A stretch of 64,000 nucleotides of DNA, from assembly GCF_012932915.1 (NCBI RefSeq), contig NZ_VCQU01000001.1, positions 1,054,001 through 1,118,000 of the forward strand. The letters run 5' to 3'. The stretch comes from Antrihabitans stalactiti (GTDB lineage: Bacteria > Actinomycetota > Actinomycetes > Mycobacteriales > Mycobacteriaceae). Under the pieces are notes generated by a model. The model worked only from the letters and a program-made list of their open reading frames with translations. It did not search any database and was not told the DNA's origin. The translations under genes were made by a program, and so were the position numbers. Shown in pieces: positions 40,694 to 48,318 of the stretch. Every line of letters begins with the position of its first letter. Positions within the stretch are counted from its first letter, which is position 1.

Positions 40694-40699
40694 TAGACT
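40694..40699 (+). promoter_or_regulatory. -10 element of the HxlR gene
   Basis: TAGACT matches TANNNT and ends 6 bases before the ATG at 40706. No ribosome-binding site is present, so the transcript probably begins at the start codon. Confidence 0.55.
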
Positions 40700-40705
40700 T
40701 GTTTC

Positions 40706-41161
40706 ATGCAACGCACGAACTTCCACGACATGGCCTGCTCGATCGCGCGCACACTCGACGTCATCGGCGAGCCATGGTCGCCGCTGATCCTGCGCGACGT
40801 GTGGGCCGGTTTCGCCAAGTTCGACGAGATCCAGGCCGATCTGGGCATCTCACGAAAAGTGTTGACGGAGCGGTTGAACCACCTCGTCGACCACGGCGTG
40901 CTCGACCGTCGCCCCTACGATCGGCGACCACGCTACGAGTACGTGCTGACGCAGAAGGGGACCGAACTTCTCGACATGCTCATGGCCATGGCGAACTGGG
41001 GCGACCACTGGCTAGCGGGCGAAGCCGGGCCGCCGGTGCTGTACCGCCACCACACGTGCGGCGAGATCGGCCGGGTCGAGCTGCGTTGCAGCCATTGCGG
41101 CGAGCCGATGCACGGGGACAACGTCGATCTGCTGCCCGGCCCGGGTGCCGCAGTCGCCTAG
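40706..41161 (+). CDS. HxlR-family transcriptional regulator
   Basis: 151 residues. The winged helix (CSIARTLDVIGEPWSPLILRDVWAGFAKFDEIQADLGISRKVLTERLNHLVDHGVLDRRPY) occupies residues about 10-75. The C-terminal extension has HTCGE and RCSHCGEPM, which look like a small zinc-ribbon or redox-active cysteine site. HxlR proteins respond to electrophiles or quinones through cysteines in several bacteria. Whether this one does is inference. It is divergent from the RibD_C/PPOX operon and overlaps the convergent hydrolase gene by 4 bases. Confidence 0.92.
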   Translation: MQRTNFHDMACSIARTLDVIGEPWSPLILRDVWAGFAKFDEIQADLGISRKVLTERLNHLVDHGVLDRRPYDRRPRYEYVLTQKGTELLDMLMAMANWGDHWLAGEAGPPVLYRHHTCGEIGRVELRCSHCGEPMHGDNVDLLPGPGAAVA

Positions 41162-42045
41162 GCGTACCGACCGAACCAGTCGAGGACCTTGGCGTACACG
41201 TCCGCGGCGGCTGTGGCGTTGTAACGCGGACCTGTGTCGTTGAAGAACGCATGATCGGCGCCCTGCTCGGTCACGATTTCGTGGGGTAGGCCTGCCTTCT
41301 CGAGCGCGGCGGTCGCCGCGTCGCGGGATGCGTTCACTCTCGCATCGAGTTCGCCGTACACAGCCAGGACCGCGGCTTTGGAGCCTGCCAAGTCGGCCCC
41401 CTCGGGTAGCGGTCCATAGAAGGGGGACGCTGCCGCCAGTCGCGGTTCACCCGCGGCGAGCAGTTGCCACACGAGTCCGCCGCCCATGCAGAAGCCGATC
41501 GCTGCGACCTTCTTGTCCGGTACGCGGCGCTGCAACTCGTCGATGCCGGCTTTCATGTCGGCCACGAAGCGGGCAGGCGGAACTTTCGCCAACGCGGCGG
41601 TCGCTTCGGCGGGATCGGTGAACTTCGCTGTGCCACCTTCCTCGGACAGCAGGTCGATCGCGAGCGCCGAGTACCCGGCACCCGCGAATCGACCTGCGAC
41701 CGTACGAATGTGGTCGGTCAGGCCCTTGTTCTCATGGATGACGAGCAGCGATCCTTTGGGGTCGGCTGCGGCGGCCCACGCACCCTGTAACCCGGAGCCG
41801 AACGTGATCGCCTCGGTCGAGACCGCCTCGTCCATGCCGGGCGGTCCGCTGGGGTTCGCCGACGGGGTGGTCGATGCGGCGGCGGGTTTGTCGTCGTCGG
41901 ACGCACACGCCGCCAGCAACGTCGTCGCAGCGGCCGCACTCAGCCCGAGCAGGCCGAGGCGGCGCAGAGCTTCCCGGCGCGGCATCAGTCCGTCGGCGTG
42001 GTCGGTGGCGATCTCTTCGGCTACGTAGCGCTGCAGCGGCGTCAT
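41158..42045 (-). CDS. Dienelactone hydrolase-family protein, exported lipoprotein
   Basis: 295 residues. A polar lead is followed by a twin-arginine-like signal (MPRREALRRLGLLGLSAAA) and the lipobox LLAAC, giving a lipid-modified Cys near residue 48. The hydrolase domain has Glu in VIHENKGLTDHI, the nucleophile Cys in GFCMGGGLVW (about residue 170), Asp in YGELDARV and His in GADHAFFND: the Cys-His-Asp triad of dienelactone hydrolases. Export as a lipoprotein is atypical for this cytosolic catabolic family. The ATG at 42045 was used; 42072 is also open. Confidence 0.85.
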   Translation of the reverse strand: MTPLQRYVAEEIATDHADGLMPRREALRRLGLLGLSAAAATTLLAACASDDDKPAAASTTPSANPSGPPGMDEAVSTEAITFGSGLQGAWAAAADPKGSLLVIHENKGLTDHIRTVAGRFAGAGYSALAIDLLSEEGGTAKFTDPAEATAALAKVPPARFVADMKAGIDELQRRVPDKKVAAIGFCMGGGLVWQLLAAGEPRLAAASPFYGPLPEGADLAGSKAAVLAVYGELDARVNASRDAATAALEKAGLPHEIVTEQGADHAFFNDTGPRYNATAAADVYAKVLDWFGRYA

Positions 42046-42078
42046 GGCACAAAGTATTGCCGTGCAACGCAACGGGGT

Positions 42079-42714
42079 CTAGAGCGTCTGCTTCCAGCCG
42101 TCCCAGTAGGTGACCTCGCGAACCGGCCGTCGCACAGCAGGTTTGAAGTCTGTGCCCTTGGTGTAGGCGACCGGAATCATCGCGACCTGCGTGACCTTGT
42201 CGGGGATGCCGAGCAGTTCCGCAGCTTTGCGCTCCTCCGCCAAATGCAACGTTGTGTAGACCGAGCCGAGGCCACGGCTACGCAATGCGAGCTGGAACGA
42301 CCAGACCGCGGGAATGATCGAACCGAGAAAGCCGGCCCAGGCCATCGTCGGTGCGCCTTCCGGAAGTCGACCGAGCACGCATGGGATGACCAGCGCGGGC
42401 ACCTTCTCGATGTTCTGAGCGAGGTAGTCGGCCGACGAGTAGGACCGCTGCTCCTGCGCGGGGGTGTCGTCGTTGATCGACTCACCTTTAGCCGCGTAAT
42501 TCTGTTCCCAACCGACGCGGTAGCACTCGGCGAGACCCTGCTTCTTCTCCGGATCAGTCACAACCAGGAAGCGCCACCCCTGTGCATTACCGCCGGTCGG
42601 AGCCTGAATCGCGATCTGGAGGCATTCGTCGATGACCTCCCGCTCGACCGGCCGATCGAGGTCGAGGCGTTTGCGCACGGCGCGGGTCGTGGTTGCTACT
42701 TCGTCGAAGTCCAT
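42079..42714 (-). CDS. Nitroreductase-family protein
   Basis: 211 residues of the FMN-dependent nitroreductase family. TTRAVRKRLDLDRPVEREVIDECLQIAIQAPTGGNAQGWRFLVVTD is the N-terminal FMN-binding signature. AWAGFLGSIIPAVWSFQLALRSRGLGSVYTTLH is the core helix. The natural substrate (nitroaromatics, quinones, enals) cannot be told. The ATG at 42714 follows TATGTT by 6 bases and has no ribosome-binding site, so it is probably leaderless. Its -10 abuts palindrome B6. Confidence 0.9.
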   Translation of the reverse strand: MDFDEVATTTRAVRKRLDLDRPVEREVIDECLQIAIQAPTGGNAQGWRFLVVTDPEKKQGLAECYRVGWEQNYAAKGESINDDTPAQEQRSYSSADYLAQNIEKVPALVIPCVLGRLPEGAPTMAWAGFLGSIIPAVWSFQLALRSRGLGSVYTTLHLAEERKAAELLGIPDKVTQVAMIPVAYTKGTDFKPAVRRPVREVTYWDGWKQTL

Positions 42715-42727
42715 ACCCCGAACATAG

Positions 42728-42775
42728 AACTGTGCGCGAGTTTCACCCCCGGAGGGGTGAAACTCGCGCACAGTT
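42728..42775. repeat. Family B palindrome, copy B6 (best copy)
   Basis: Two perfect 22-base arms around CGGA. The left arm is AACTGTGCGCGAGTTTCACC plus CC, and the right arm is its exact complement. It lies between the etfA stop and the promoter of the nitroreductase gene, both on the minus strand. TTGTAAA follows on the plus side but is too short and interrupted for a terminator tract. Confidence 0.93.
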
Positions 42776-42793
42776 GTAAAGCGGAGCTGCAGA

Positions 42794-43750
42794 CTAGCCC
42801 TTGTGCTTCTTGACCGCTTCGGTCAACTGCGGGGCAACGTTGAACAGGTCGCCCACGATGCCGTAGTCCGCGATCTCGAAGATCGGGGCTTCTTCATCCT
42901 TGTTGACGGCGATGATCGTCTTCGACGTCTGCATGCCGGCGCGGTGCTGGATCGCGCCCGAGATGCCGAGTGCGATGTAGAGGTTCGGCGACACGGTCTT
43001 GCCGGTCTGACCGATCTGGAACTGGCCCGGGTAGTAGCCAGAGTCGACAGCCGCACGCGACGCGCCGACAGCGGCACCGAGCGAGTCCGCCAATTCCTCG
43101 ACGACCGAGAACTTGTCGGCACTGCCGACACCACGGCCACCTGCGATGACGACCGAAGCCTCGGTGAGCTCGGGGCGGTCGCCACCGACGATCGGGTCCT
43201 TCGACGTGATCTTGACGACGCCGTCTTCCTGCGCCGGGATCTCGACGGCGACCTTCTCGCCTGCGCCGGCCTGCGGTGCGGCCTCGACCGCGCCCGGACG
43301 GATAGAGATGACGGGAACGTCACCGGTCGCCTTGGCCTCGACGGTGAACGCGCCACCGAAGATGGAGTGGATGGCGGTGCCGTCGGACTTCACGTCGATG
43401 ACATCGCTGAGCAGTCCGGAGCCGATGCGTGCTGCAAGCCGACCGGACACCTCCTTGCCCTCTGCGGTGGCGGCGGTGATGACCGCTGCCGGACCCGCGG
43501 ACTCGACGAGCCCCGCGAGAACGTCGACCTTCGGCGTCACGAGGAAGCCCTCGGCCGCGTCACCTTCGGCGACGTAGATCTTCTCTGCGCCTGCCGCGGC
43601 GAGCGACTCGGCCAAGCCGTCAGCCGTGCCTGCCGGACCGACGACGACCGCGGACGGCTCGCCCAGTGCACGAGCGGCGGTGAGGAGTTCGGTCGTGACC
43701 TTCTTGATGGAACCTTCTGCGTGCTCCACGAGCACAAGAACTTCTGCCAT
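42794..43750 (-). CDS. etfA: Electron transfer flavoprotein alpha subunit
   Basis: FAD-binding subunit of the soluble electron carrier between acyl-CoA dehydrogenases and the respiratory chain. 318 residues. The N-terminal domain is followed by the FAD-domain signature [11 protein letters not shown], then [64 protein letters not shown], the ETF alpha C-terminal motif. AGGAG lies about 10 bases before the ATG. It is co-transcribed with etfB, 32 bases upstream. In M. tuberculosis: fixB, Rv3028c. Confidence 0.97.
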   Translation of the reverse strand: MAEVLVLVEHAEGSIKKVTTELLTAARALGEPSAVVVGPAGTADGLAESLAAAGAEKIYVAEGDAAEGFLVTPKVDVLAGLVESAGPAAVITAATAEGKEVSGRLAARIGSGLLSDVIDVKSDGTAIHSIFGGAFTVEAKATGDVPVISIRPGAVEAAPQAGAGEKVAVEIPAQEDGVVKITSKDPIVGGDRPELTEASVVIAGGRGVGSADKFSVVEELADSLGAAVGASRAAVDSGYYPGQFQIGQTGKTVSPNLYIALGISGAIQHRAGMQTSKTIIAVNKDEEAPIFEIADYGIVGDLFNVAPQLTEAVKKHKG

Positions 43751-43782
43751 TGCTTCTGTCTCCTGAGTCTGTGTGAGCGGGA

Positions 43783-44568
43783 TTAAATGATCTTGTTGGA
43801 CACGAGGTAGGCAGCGATCTTCGTGCCGCCGTCACCTTCGTCCACGATCCGCTCACCAGCCGTACGAGGCGGCTTCGGGGTTGCGGCGGTGACCGCAGTT
43901 CCCGCGTTCGCGACGCCGACCGTCTCCGGGTCGATGCCGAGGTCCGCGAGGGTGAAGGTCAGAACTTCCTTCTTCTTCGCGGCCATGATGCCCTTGAAGG
44001 ACGGGAAACGCGGCTCGTTGATCTTCTCGGTGACGCTGATGATCGCGGGCAGCGTGGCCTCGAGGCCGAAAACGCCCTCGTCGGTCTCGCGCTCGGCGGT
44101 GATGGTGTCACCGTCGATGGCGACCTTGCGCACGTGCGTGAGCTGCGGGATGCCGAGGTACTCGGCGATGATGGCCGGCACAGCACCGACGGTGCCGTCG
44201 GTGGCTTCGTTACCCGCGATGATGAGCTCGACGCCTTCGATCTGACCGATCGCGCCGGCCAGAGTCCACGCGGTCTGCACCGCGTCGGAGCCGTGAATCT
44301 GGGGGTCGTTGACGTGGATGGCCTTGTCAGCGCCCATCGAGAGTGCCTTGCGGATTGCGTCGGTCGCCTTGTCGGGACCTGCGGACAGCACGGTCACCTC
44401 GCCGCCGTGCTTTTCCTTCAGCAGCAGCGCCTCTTCGACGGCGCGCTCGTTGATTTCGTCGAGCACCGGGTCTGCAGACTCGCGATCGAGGGTGTAGTCG
44501 CTCTCCCTCAGCTTGCGCTCGGACCATGTGTCGGGGACCTGCTTGATCAAAACGACAATGTTAGGCAT
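43783..44568 (-). CDS. etfB: Electron transfer flavoprotein beta subunit
   Basis: AMP-binding beta subunit of ETF, 261 residues. MPNIVVLIKQVPDTWSERKL is the N-terminus. VELIIAGNEATDGTVGAVPAIIAEYLGIPQLTHVRKV is the conserved core that contacts the partner dehydrogenase and AMP. FPSFKGIMAAKKKEVLTFTLADLGI is the C-terminal signature. The ATG at 44568 was chosen over one 33 bases upstream. It is first in the etfBA operon and diverges from the MGLP-cluster methyltransferase at 44733. Confidence 0.97.
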   Translation of the reverse strand: MPNIVVLIKQVPDTWSERKLRESDYTLDRESADPVLDEINERAVEEALLLKEKHGGEVTVLSAGPDKATDAIRKALSMGADKAIHVNDPQIHGSDAVQTAWTLAGAIGQIEGVELIIAGNEATDGTVGAVPAIIAEYLGIPQLTHVRKVAIDGDTITAERETDEGVFGLEATLPAIISVTEKINEPRFPSFKGIMAAKKKEVLTFTLADLGIDPETVGVANAGTAVTAATPKPPRTAGERIVDEGDGGTKIAAYLVSNKII

Positions 44569-44732
44569 CGGTCTACGTCGACCCTCCTGTGGTAGCTGCA
44601 TCGTGTGGTCTCGTGATTGCTCTGCGAGAGATTACTCTATGCTAACCTACTCGCCAGTAACTTAGGCGAAAAAGGGGTCGTGATGAGGACCACTCCACCT
44701 GCGCATACCGCGCTGCAGCTACCGTCGATCGG

Positions 44733-45491
44733 ATGAGCGAGCCACAGTCCGTCGAACCGCTACCACTCACTGGCGAGCGCACGGTACCCGGAATTGCCGA
44801 AGAGAATTACTGGTTTCGGCGCCACGAGGTGGTCTATCGCGACCTGCTCGGCCGCTGCGCCGGAGCCGCCGTGCTCGAGGCAGGCTCCGGAGAAGGCTAC
44901 GGCGCCAACATGATCGCCGACGTCGCGAGCAGCGTGATCGGTCTCGACTACGACGTCAGCGCGGTCGAGCACGTCCGCGCACGGTATCCACGCGTCGACA
45001 TGCGCCACGGCAACCTCGCCGAACTGCCGCTCCCCGACGCCTCGGTCGACGTCGTGGTCAACTTCCAAGTGATCGAACATCTCTGGGACCAGCCGCAGTT
45101 CATCCGCGAATGCCTCCGAGTGCTGAAACCGGGCGGACGCCTCCTGATCAGCACACCCAACCGGATCACGTTCTCCCCCGGCCGCGACACCCCGCTCAAT
45201 CCATTTCATACGCGCGAACTGAACGCCGCCGAGCTCACCGAACTGCTCGTCGAGTCTGGATTCGACATCGAGCTGATGACCGGCGTCCATCACGGACCGA
45301 CGTTGAAGGCCCTCGACGCCAAACATGGTGGTTCGTTCATCGATGCGCAGATCGAGCGCGCGCTCGCCGGTGAGCCGTGGCCCGCCGACCTGACTGCCGA
45401 CGTCGCAGCCGTCAGCGTCGACGATTTCGAGCTTCGCGAACCCGACATCGACGACAGCCTCGACCTCGTCGCGATTGCGGTGAAGCCTTGA
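44733..45491 (+). CDS. SAM-dependent methyltransferase (Rv3030-like, MGLP cluster)
   Basis: 252 residues of the class I methyltransferase fold: motif I VLEAGSGEGYGANMIADVA near residue 47, motif II VIGLDYDVSAVEHVRARYP, and the region VDVVVNFQVIEHLWDQPQFIRECLRVLKPGGRLLISTPN. First of three plus-strand genes matching Rv3030-Rv3032, the cluster linked to methylglucose lipopolysaccharide synthesis; methylation of the glucan is the proposed role. The ATG at 44733 follows TACCGT by 7 bases, suggesting leaderless transcription. It overlaps the next gene by 4 bases if that starts at TTG. Confidence 0.9.
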   Translation: MSEPQSVEPLPLTGERTVPGIAEENYWFRRHEVVYRDLLGRCAGAAVLEAGSGEGYGANMIADVASSVIGLDYDVSAVEHVRARYPRVDMRHGNLAELPLPDASVDVVVNFQVIEHLWDQPQFIRECLRVLKPGGRLLISTPNRITFSPGRDTPLNPFHTRELNAAELTELLVESGFDIELMTGVHHGPTLKALDAKHGGSFIDAQIERALAGEPWPADLTADVAAVSVDDFELREPDIDDSLDLVAIAVKP

Positions 45492-47032
45492 CCACCAAGT
45501 CTCCAGGCATGTTCAGCCTGGTCCTGCATTCCCACCTGCCGTGGCTCGCCAACCACGGCAGGTGGCCGGTGGGCGAAGAATGGCTCTACCAGTCGTGGGC
45601 GGCGTCGTACCTACCTGTCTTCGCCGCGTTGAAAAGGCTTGCCGCCGAGGGCTACACGAACCAGGTGAGCCTGGGAATCACGCCGGTCCTTGCCGCCCAG
45701 CTCGACGATCCACATTGCCTCGCAGGCATGCACCATTGGCTCGGAAACTGGCAGTTGCGTGCGCACGAGGCAGCGCTGATGGCGAACCCCTCGCACCGCG
45801 AGCTCGGCGCCCGCGAGCACCGCAACGCTTCGGCCGCGTTGGCTGATTTCGAAACCAATTGGCGCCACGGCGCTGCCCCGGTCCTGCGCGAACTGATCGA
45901 CGCCCAGACCATCGAACTGCTCGGCGGACCGCTGGCTCACCCGTTCCAGCCGCTACTCGACCCGAGGCTGCGCGCGTTTTCACTGGCAGAAGGCCTTGCC
46001 GACGCGAAGTCACGCTGGGGCACCGCACCCACCGGCATCTGGGCACCGGAATGCGCGTACTCCCCCGGCATGGAAATCGGATACGACGCGGCAGGTGTGC
46101 GGCATTTCATGGTCGACGGGCCGGCATTGCGTGGTGACACCTCGCTCGGGCGCCCGGTGCGTGACGCCGACGTCGTCGCCTTCGGCCGTGACTTGCAGGT
46201 CAGCTATCGCGTCTGGTCACCGAAATCCGGTTACCCAGGCCATTCCGCCTATCGCGACTTCCACACCTACTGCCACGACACCGGACTCAAGCCGTCCCGC
46301 GTCACCGGGCGAAAGGTGTCGAGCGAGGACAAGGCTCCGTACGATCCCGAGCTGGCCGAGAAAGCCATCGCACGCCACGTCGAGGACTTCGTCGAGACGG
46401 TCCGCAAGCGCTTGCACTCCGAGTCCAAGCGAATCGGCCGTCCCGCGTTGGTCGTCGCAGCATTCGACACCGAACTCTTCGGGCACTGGTGGCACGAAGG
46501 CCCGCAATGGCTGGAGCACGTGCTTCGCGCCTTGCCGGAGGCAGGCATCGACGTCGGGACCCTCGCCCAAGCCCGCGAGCGCGGCTACGTCGGCGAACCG
46601 GTCGCCTTGCCCGCCTCCTCGTGGGGTTCTGGCAAGGATTGGCGTGTGTGGGCGGGCGAGCAGGTCGCCGACCTGGTGAAACTCAACGACGAGGTCGTCG
46701 CGACCGCGCTCGACACGATCGACAAGTCACGCGACGGCCGGCACGGAACCGTCGAGCTTCGCGACCGCGTCAACGATCAGATCCTGCGCGAAGCACTGCT
46801 CGCGGTCTCGAGCGACTGGGCGTTCATGGTGAGCAAGGACTCCGCCGCCGGTTACGCCCGCGACCGCGCTCACCTGCACGCACACGCCGTGCGGGAGATT
46901 GCGGAAGCACTTAATTCTGGCCAAGTCGCGCGATCGCACCGTTTAGCGGCAGGATGGACCGTGGCGGACGGGCTTTTCCCGGGACTCGATGCTCGCAGAT
47001 TGCCCGTTCGAGAGTCGATGGCGCAGGCCTGA
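45488..47032 (+). CDS. GH57 1,4-alpha-glucan branching enzyme (Rv3031-like)
   Basis: About 514 residues of glycoside hydrolase family 57, which forms alpha-1,6 branches in glycogen-like glucans. FSLVLHSHLPWLANHGRWPVGEEWLYQSW is the first family motif. GIWAPECAYSPGM holds the nucleophile Glu near residue 190. AAFDTELFGHWWHEGP holds the catalytic Asp near residue 330. A C-terminal helical domain follows. The start is either TTG at 45488, which overlaps the methyltransferase stop as TTGA, or ATG at 45509. A short lead before FSLVLHSH is normal for the family. It is probably involved in MGLP/glycogen synthesis. Confidence 0.92.
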   Translation: MTTKSPGMFSLVLHSHLPWLANHGRWPVGEEWLYQSWAASYLPVFAALKRLAAEGYTNQVSLGITPVLAAQLDDPHCLAGMHHWLGNWQLRAHEAALMANPSHRELGAREHRNASAALADFETNWRHGAAPVLRELIDAQTIELLGGPLAHPFQPLLDPRLRAFSLAEGLADAKSRWGTAPTGIWAPECAYSPGMEIGYDAAGVRHFMVDGPALRGDTSLGRPVRDADVVAFGRDLQVSYRVWSPKSGYPGHSAYRDFHTYCHDTGLKPSRVTGRKVSSEDKAPYDPELAEKAIARHVEDFVETVRKRLHSESKRIGRPALVVAAFDTELFGHWWHEGPQWLEHVLRALPEAGIDVGTLAQARERGYVGEPVALPASSWGSGKDWRVWAGEQVADLVKLNDEVVATALDTIDKSRDGRHGTVELRDRVNDQILREALLAVSSDWAFMVSKDSAAGYARDRAHLHAHAVREIAEALNSGQVARSHRLAAGWTVADGLFPGLDARRLPVRESMAQA

Positions 47033-47052
47033 TGCGTCGGCCAGGGAGCGCT

Positions 47053-48318
47053 ATGAAGATCTTGATGGTGTCGTGGGAGTACCCACCGGTGGTCGTCGGC
47101 GGCCTCGGTCGGCACGTGCACCACCTCGCGGTCGAGCTCGCTGCCGCAGGTCACGAGGTCGTTGTGCTGTCCCGCCGACCGTCAGGGACCGATTCGGTCA
47201 CCCACCCCACACATAGTTACATCGCCGACGGCGTCCTCGTCGTCGCGGTCGCCGAGGACTCGCCGCACTTCGTCTTCGGCGAAGACATGCTGGCCTGGAC
47301 CCTCGCGATGGGCCACGCGATGGTCCGCGCAGGTATCGCCTTGGGCAAGCCCGGCGTCGGCGAAGGCTGGCAGCCCGACGTGGTTCACGCCCACGACTGG
47401 CTCGTAGCCCACCCCGCGATCGCTCTTGCCGAGTTCTACGACGTCCCTCTCGTGTCGACGTTGCACGCCACCGAAGCGGGCAGGCACAGCGGCTGGGTCT
47501 CGGGCCGGATCAACAAGCAGGTCCACTCGGTCGAATGGTGGCTGGCCAACGAATCCGACGCCGTCATCACGTGTTCGTCGTCGATGAAGGACGAGGTCAG
47601 CAGGCTGTACGGCAGCAAGCTGGCGCCGATCACGGTGATACGCAACGGAATCGACGTCACGACGTGGCATTTTCGCAAACGTGAACCGCGGTCCGGACCG
47701 GCTCGCCTCTTGTATGTCGGGCGCCTCGAATACGAGAAGGGCATTCAGGACGCGATCGCCGCGCTTCCCCGAATCCGGCGAAGCCACCCTGGGACGACGT
47801 TGACGATCGCAGGCGAAGGCACCCAGTTCGAATGGCTCGCCGAACTCGCGCGGACCTACCGGGTTGCGCGGTCCGTGCAATTCCTCGGCAGCCTCGGGCA
47901 CAACGAACTGCTGGGGTGGTTGCACGGTGCGGACGCAATCGTCCTGCCCAGCCGCTACGAGCCGTTCGGCATCATCGCCCTCGAAGCCGCCGCGGCTGGG
48001 ACGCCGTTGGTGGTCTCGACGGCCGGCGGCTTGGGCGAAGCCGTGGTCGACGGCGTGACGGGCTTGTCGTTCGAACCGGGCGACGTTGCCGGCCTCACCT
48101 CGGCGGTCCGAGAGACCCTCGACGACCCCGCCGCCGCTCAACTTCGTGCCGAGGCAGCGCGCGACCGCTTGACTGCCGACTTCGACTGGCACGTCGTCGC
48201 CGCCGAAACCACGCAGGTGTATCAGAGCGCCAAACGGCGGGTCCGGCATCCGCTCGGTCGACCCGTGATCATCGAACGTCCACTGCCCGAACGGGATCCG
48301 GGCTCACCTCAACTGTGA
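47053..48318 (+). CDS. GT4/GT5-type alpha-1,4-glucosyltransferase (Rv3032-like)
   Basis: 421 residues. The N-terminal Rossmann domain opens MKILMVSWEYPPVVVGGLGRHVHHLA, the glycogen-synthase-like donor loop. The C-terminal domain has LLYVGRLEYEKGIQDAIAAL, then LPSRYEPFGIIALEAAAAGTPLVVS with the E-x7-E motif of retaining glycosyltransferases. Rv3032 elongates the alpha-1,4 glucan of MGLP and contributes to glycogen. The ATG at 47053 has GGGAG five bases upstream, which decides it over an earlier in-frame ATG at 47032. Its last 50 bases overlap the GGDEF-EAL gene on the other strand. Confidence 0.93.
   Translation: MKILMVSWEYPPVVVGGLGRHVHHLAVELAAAGHEVVVLSRRPSGTDSVTHPTHSYIADGVLVVAVAEDSPHFVFGEDMLAWTLAMGHAMVRAGIALGKPGVGEGWQPDVVHAHDWLVAHPAIALAEFYDVPLVSTLHATEAGRHSGWVSGRINKQVHSVEWWLANESDAVITCSSSMKDEVSRLYGSKLAPITVIRNGIDVTTWHFRKREPRSGPARLLYVGRLEYEKGIQDAIAALPRIRRSHPGTTLTIAGEGTQFEWLAELARTYRVARSVQFLGSLGHNELLGWLHGADAIVLPSRYEPFGIIALEAAAAGTPLVVSTAGGLGEAVVDGVTGLSFEPGDVAGLTSAVRETLDDPAAAQLRAEAARDRLTADFDWHVVAAETTQVYQSAKRRVRHPLGRPVIIERPLPERDPGSPQL

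Noticed and set aside
45488-45508. Choosing ATG 45509 as the only possible start of the GH57 gene
   Set aside because: The TTG at 45488 gives the lead sequence normal for the family and a coupled TTGA overlap, so the ATG is kept only as an alternative.
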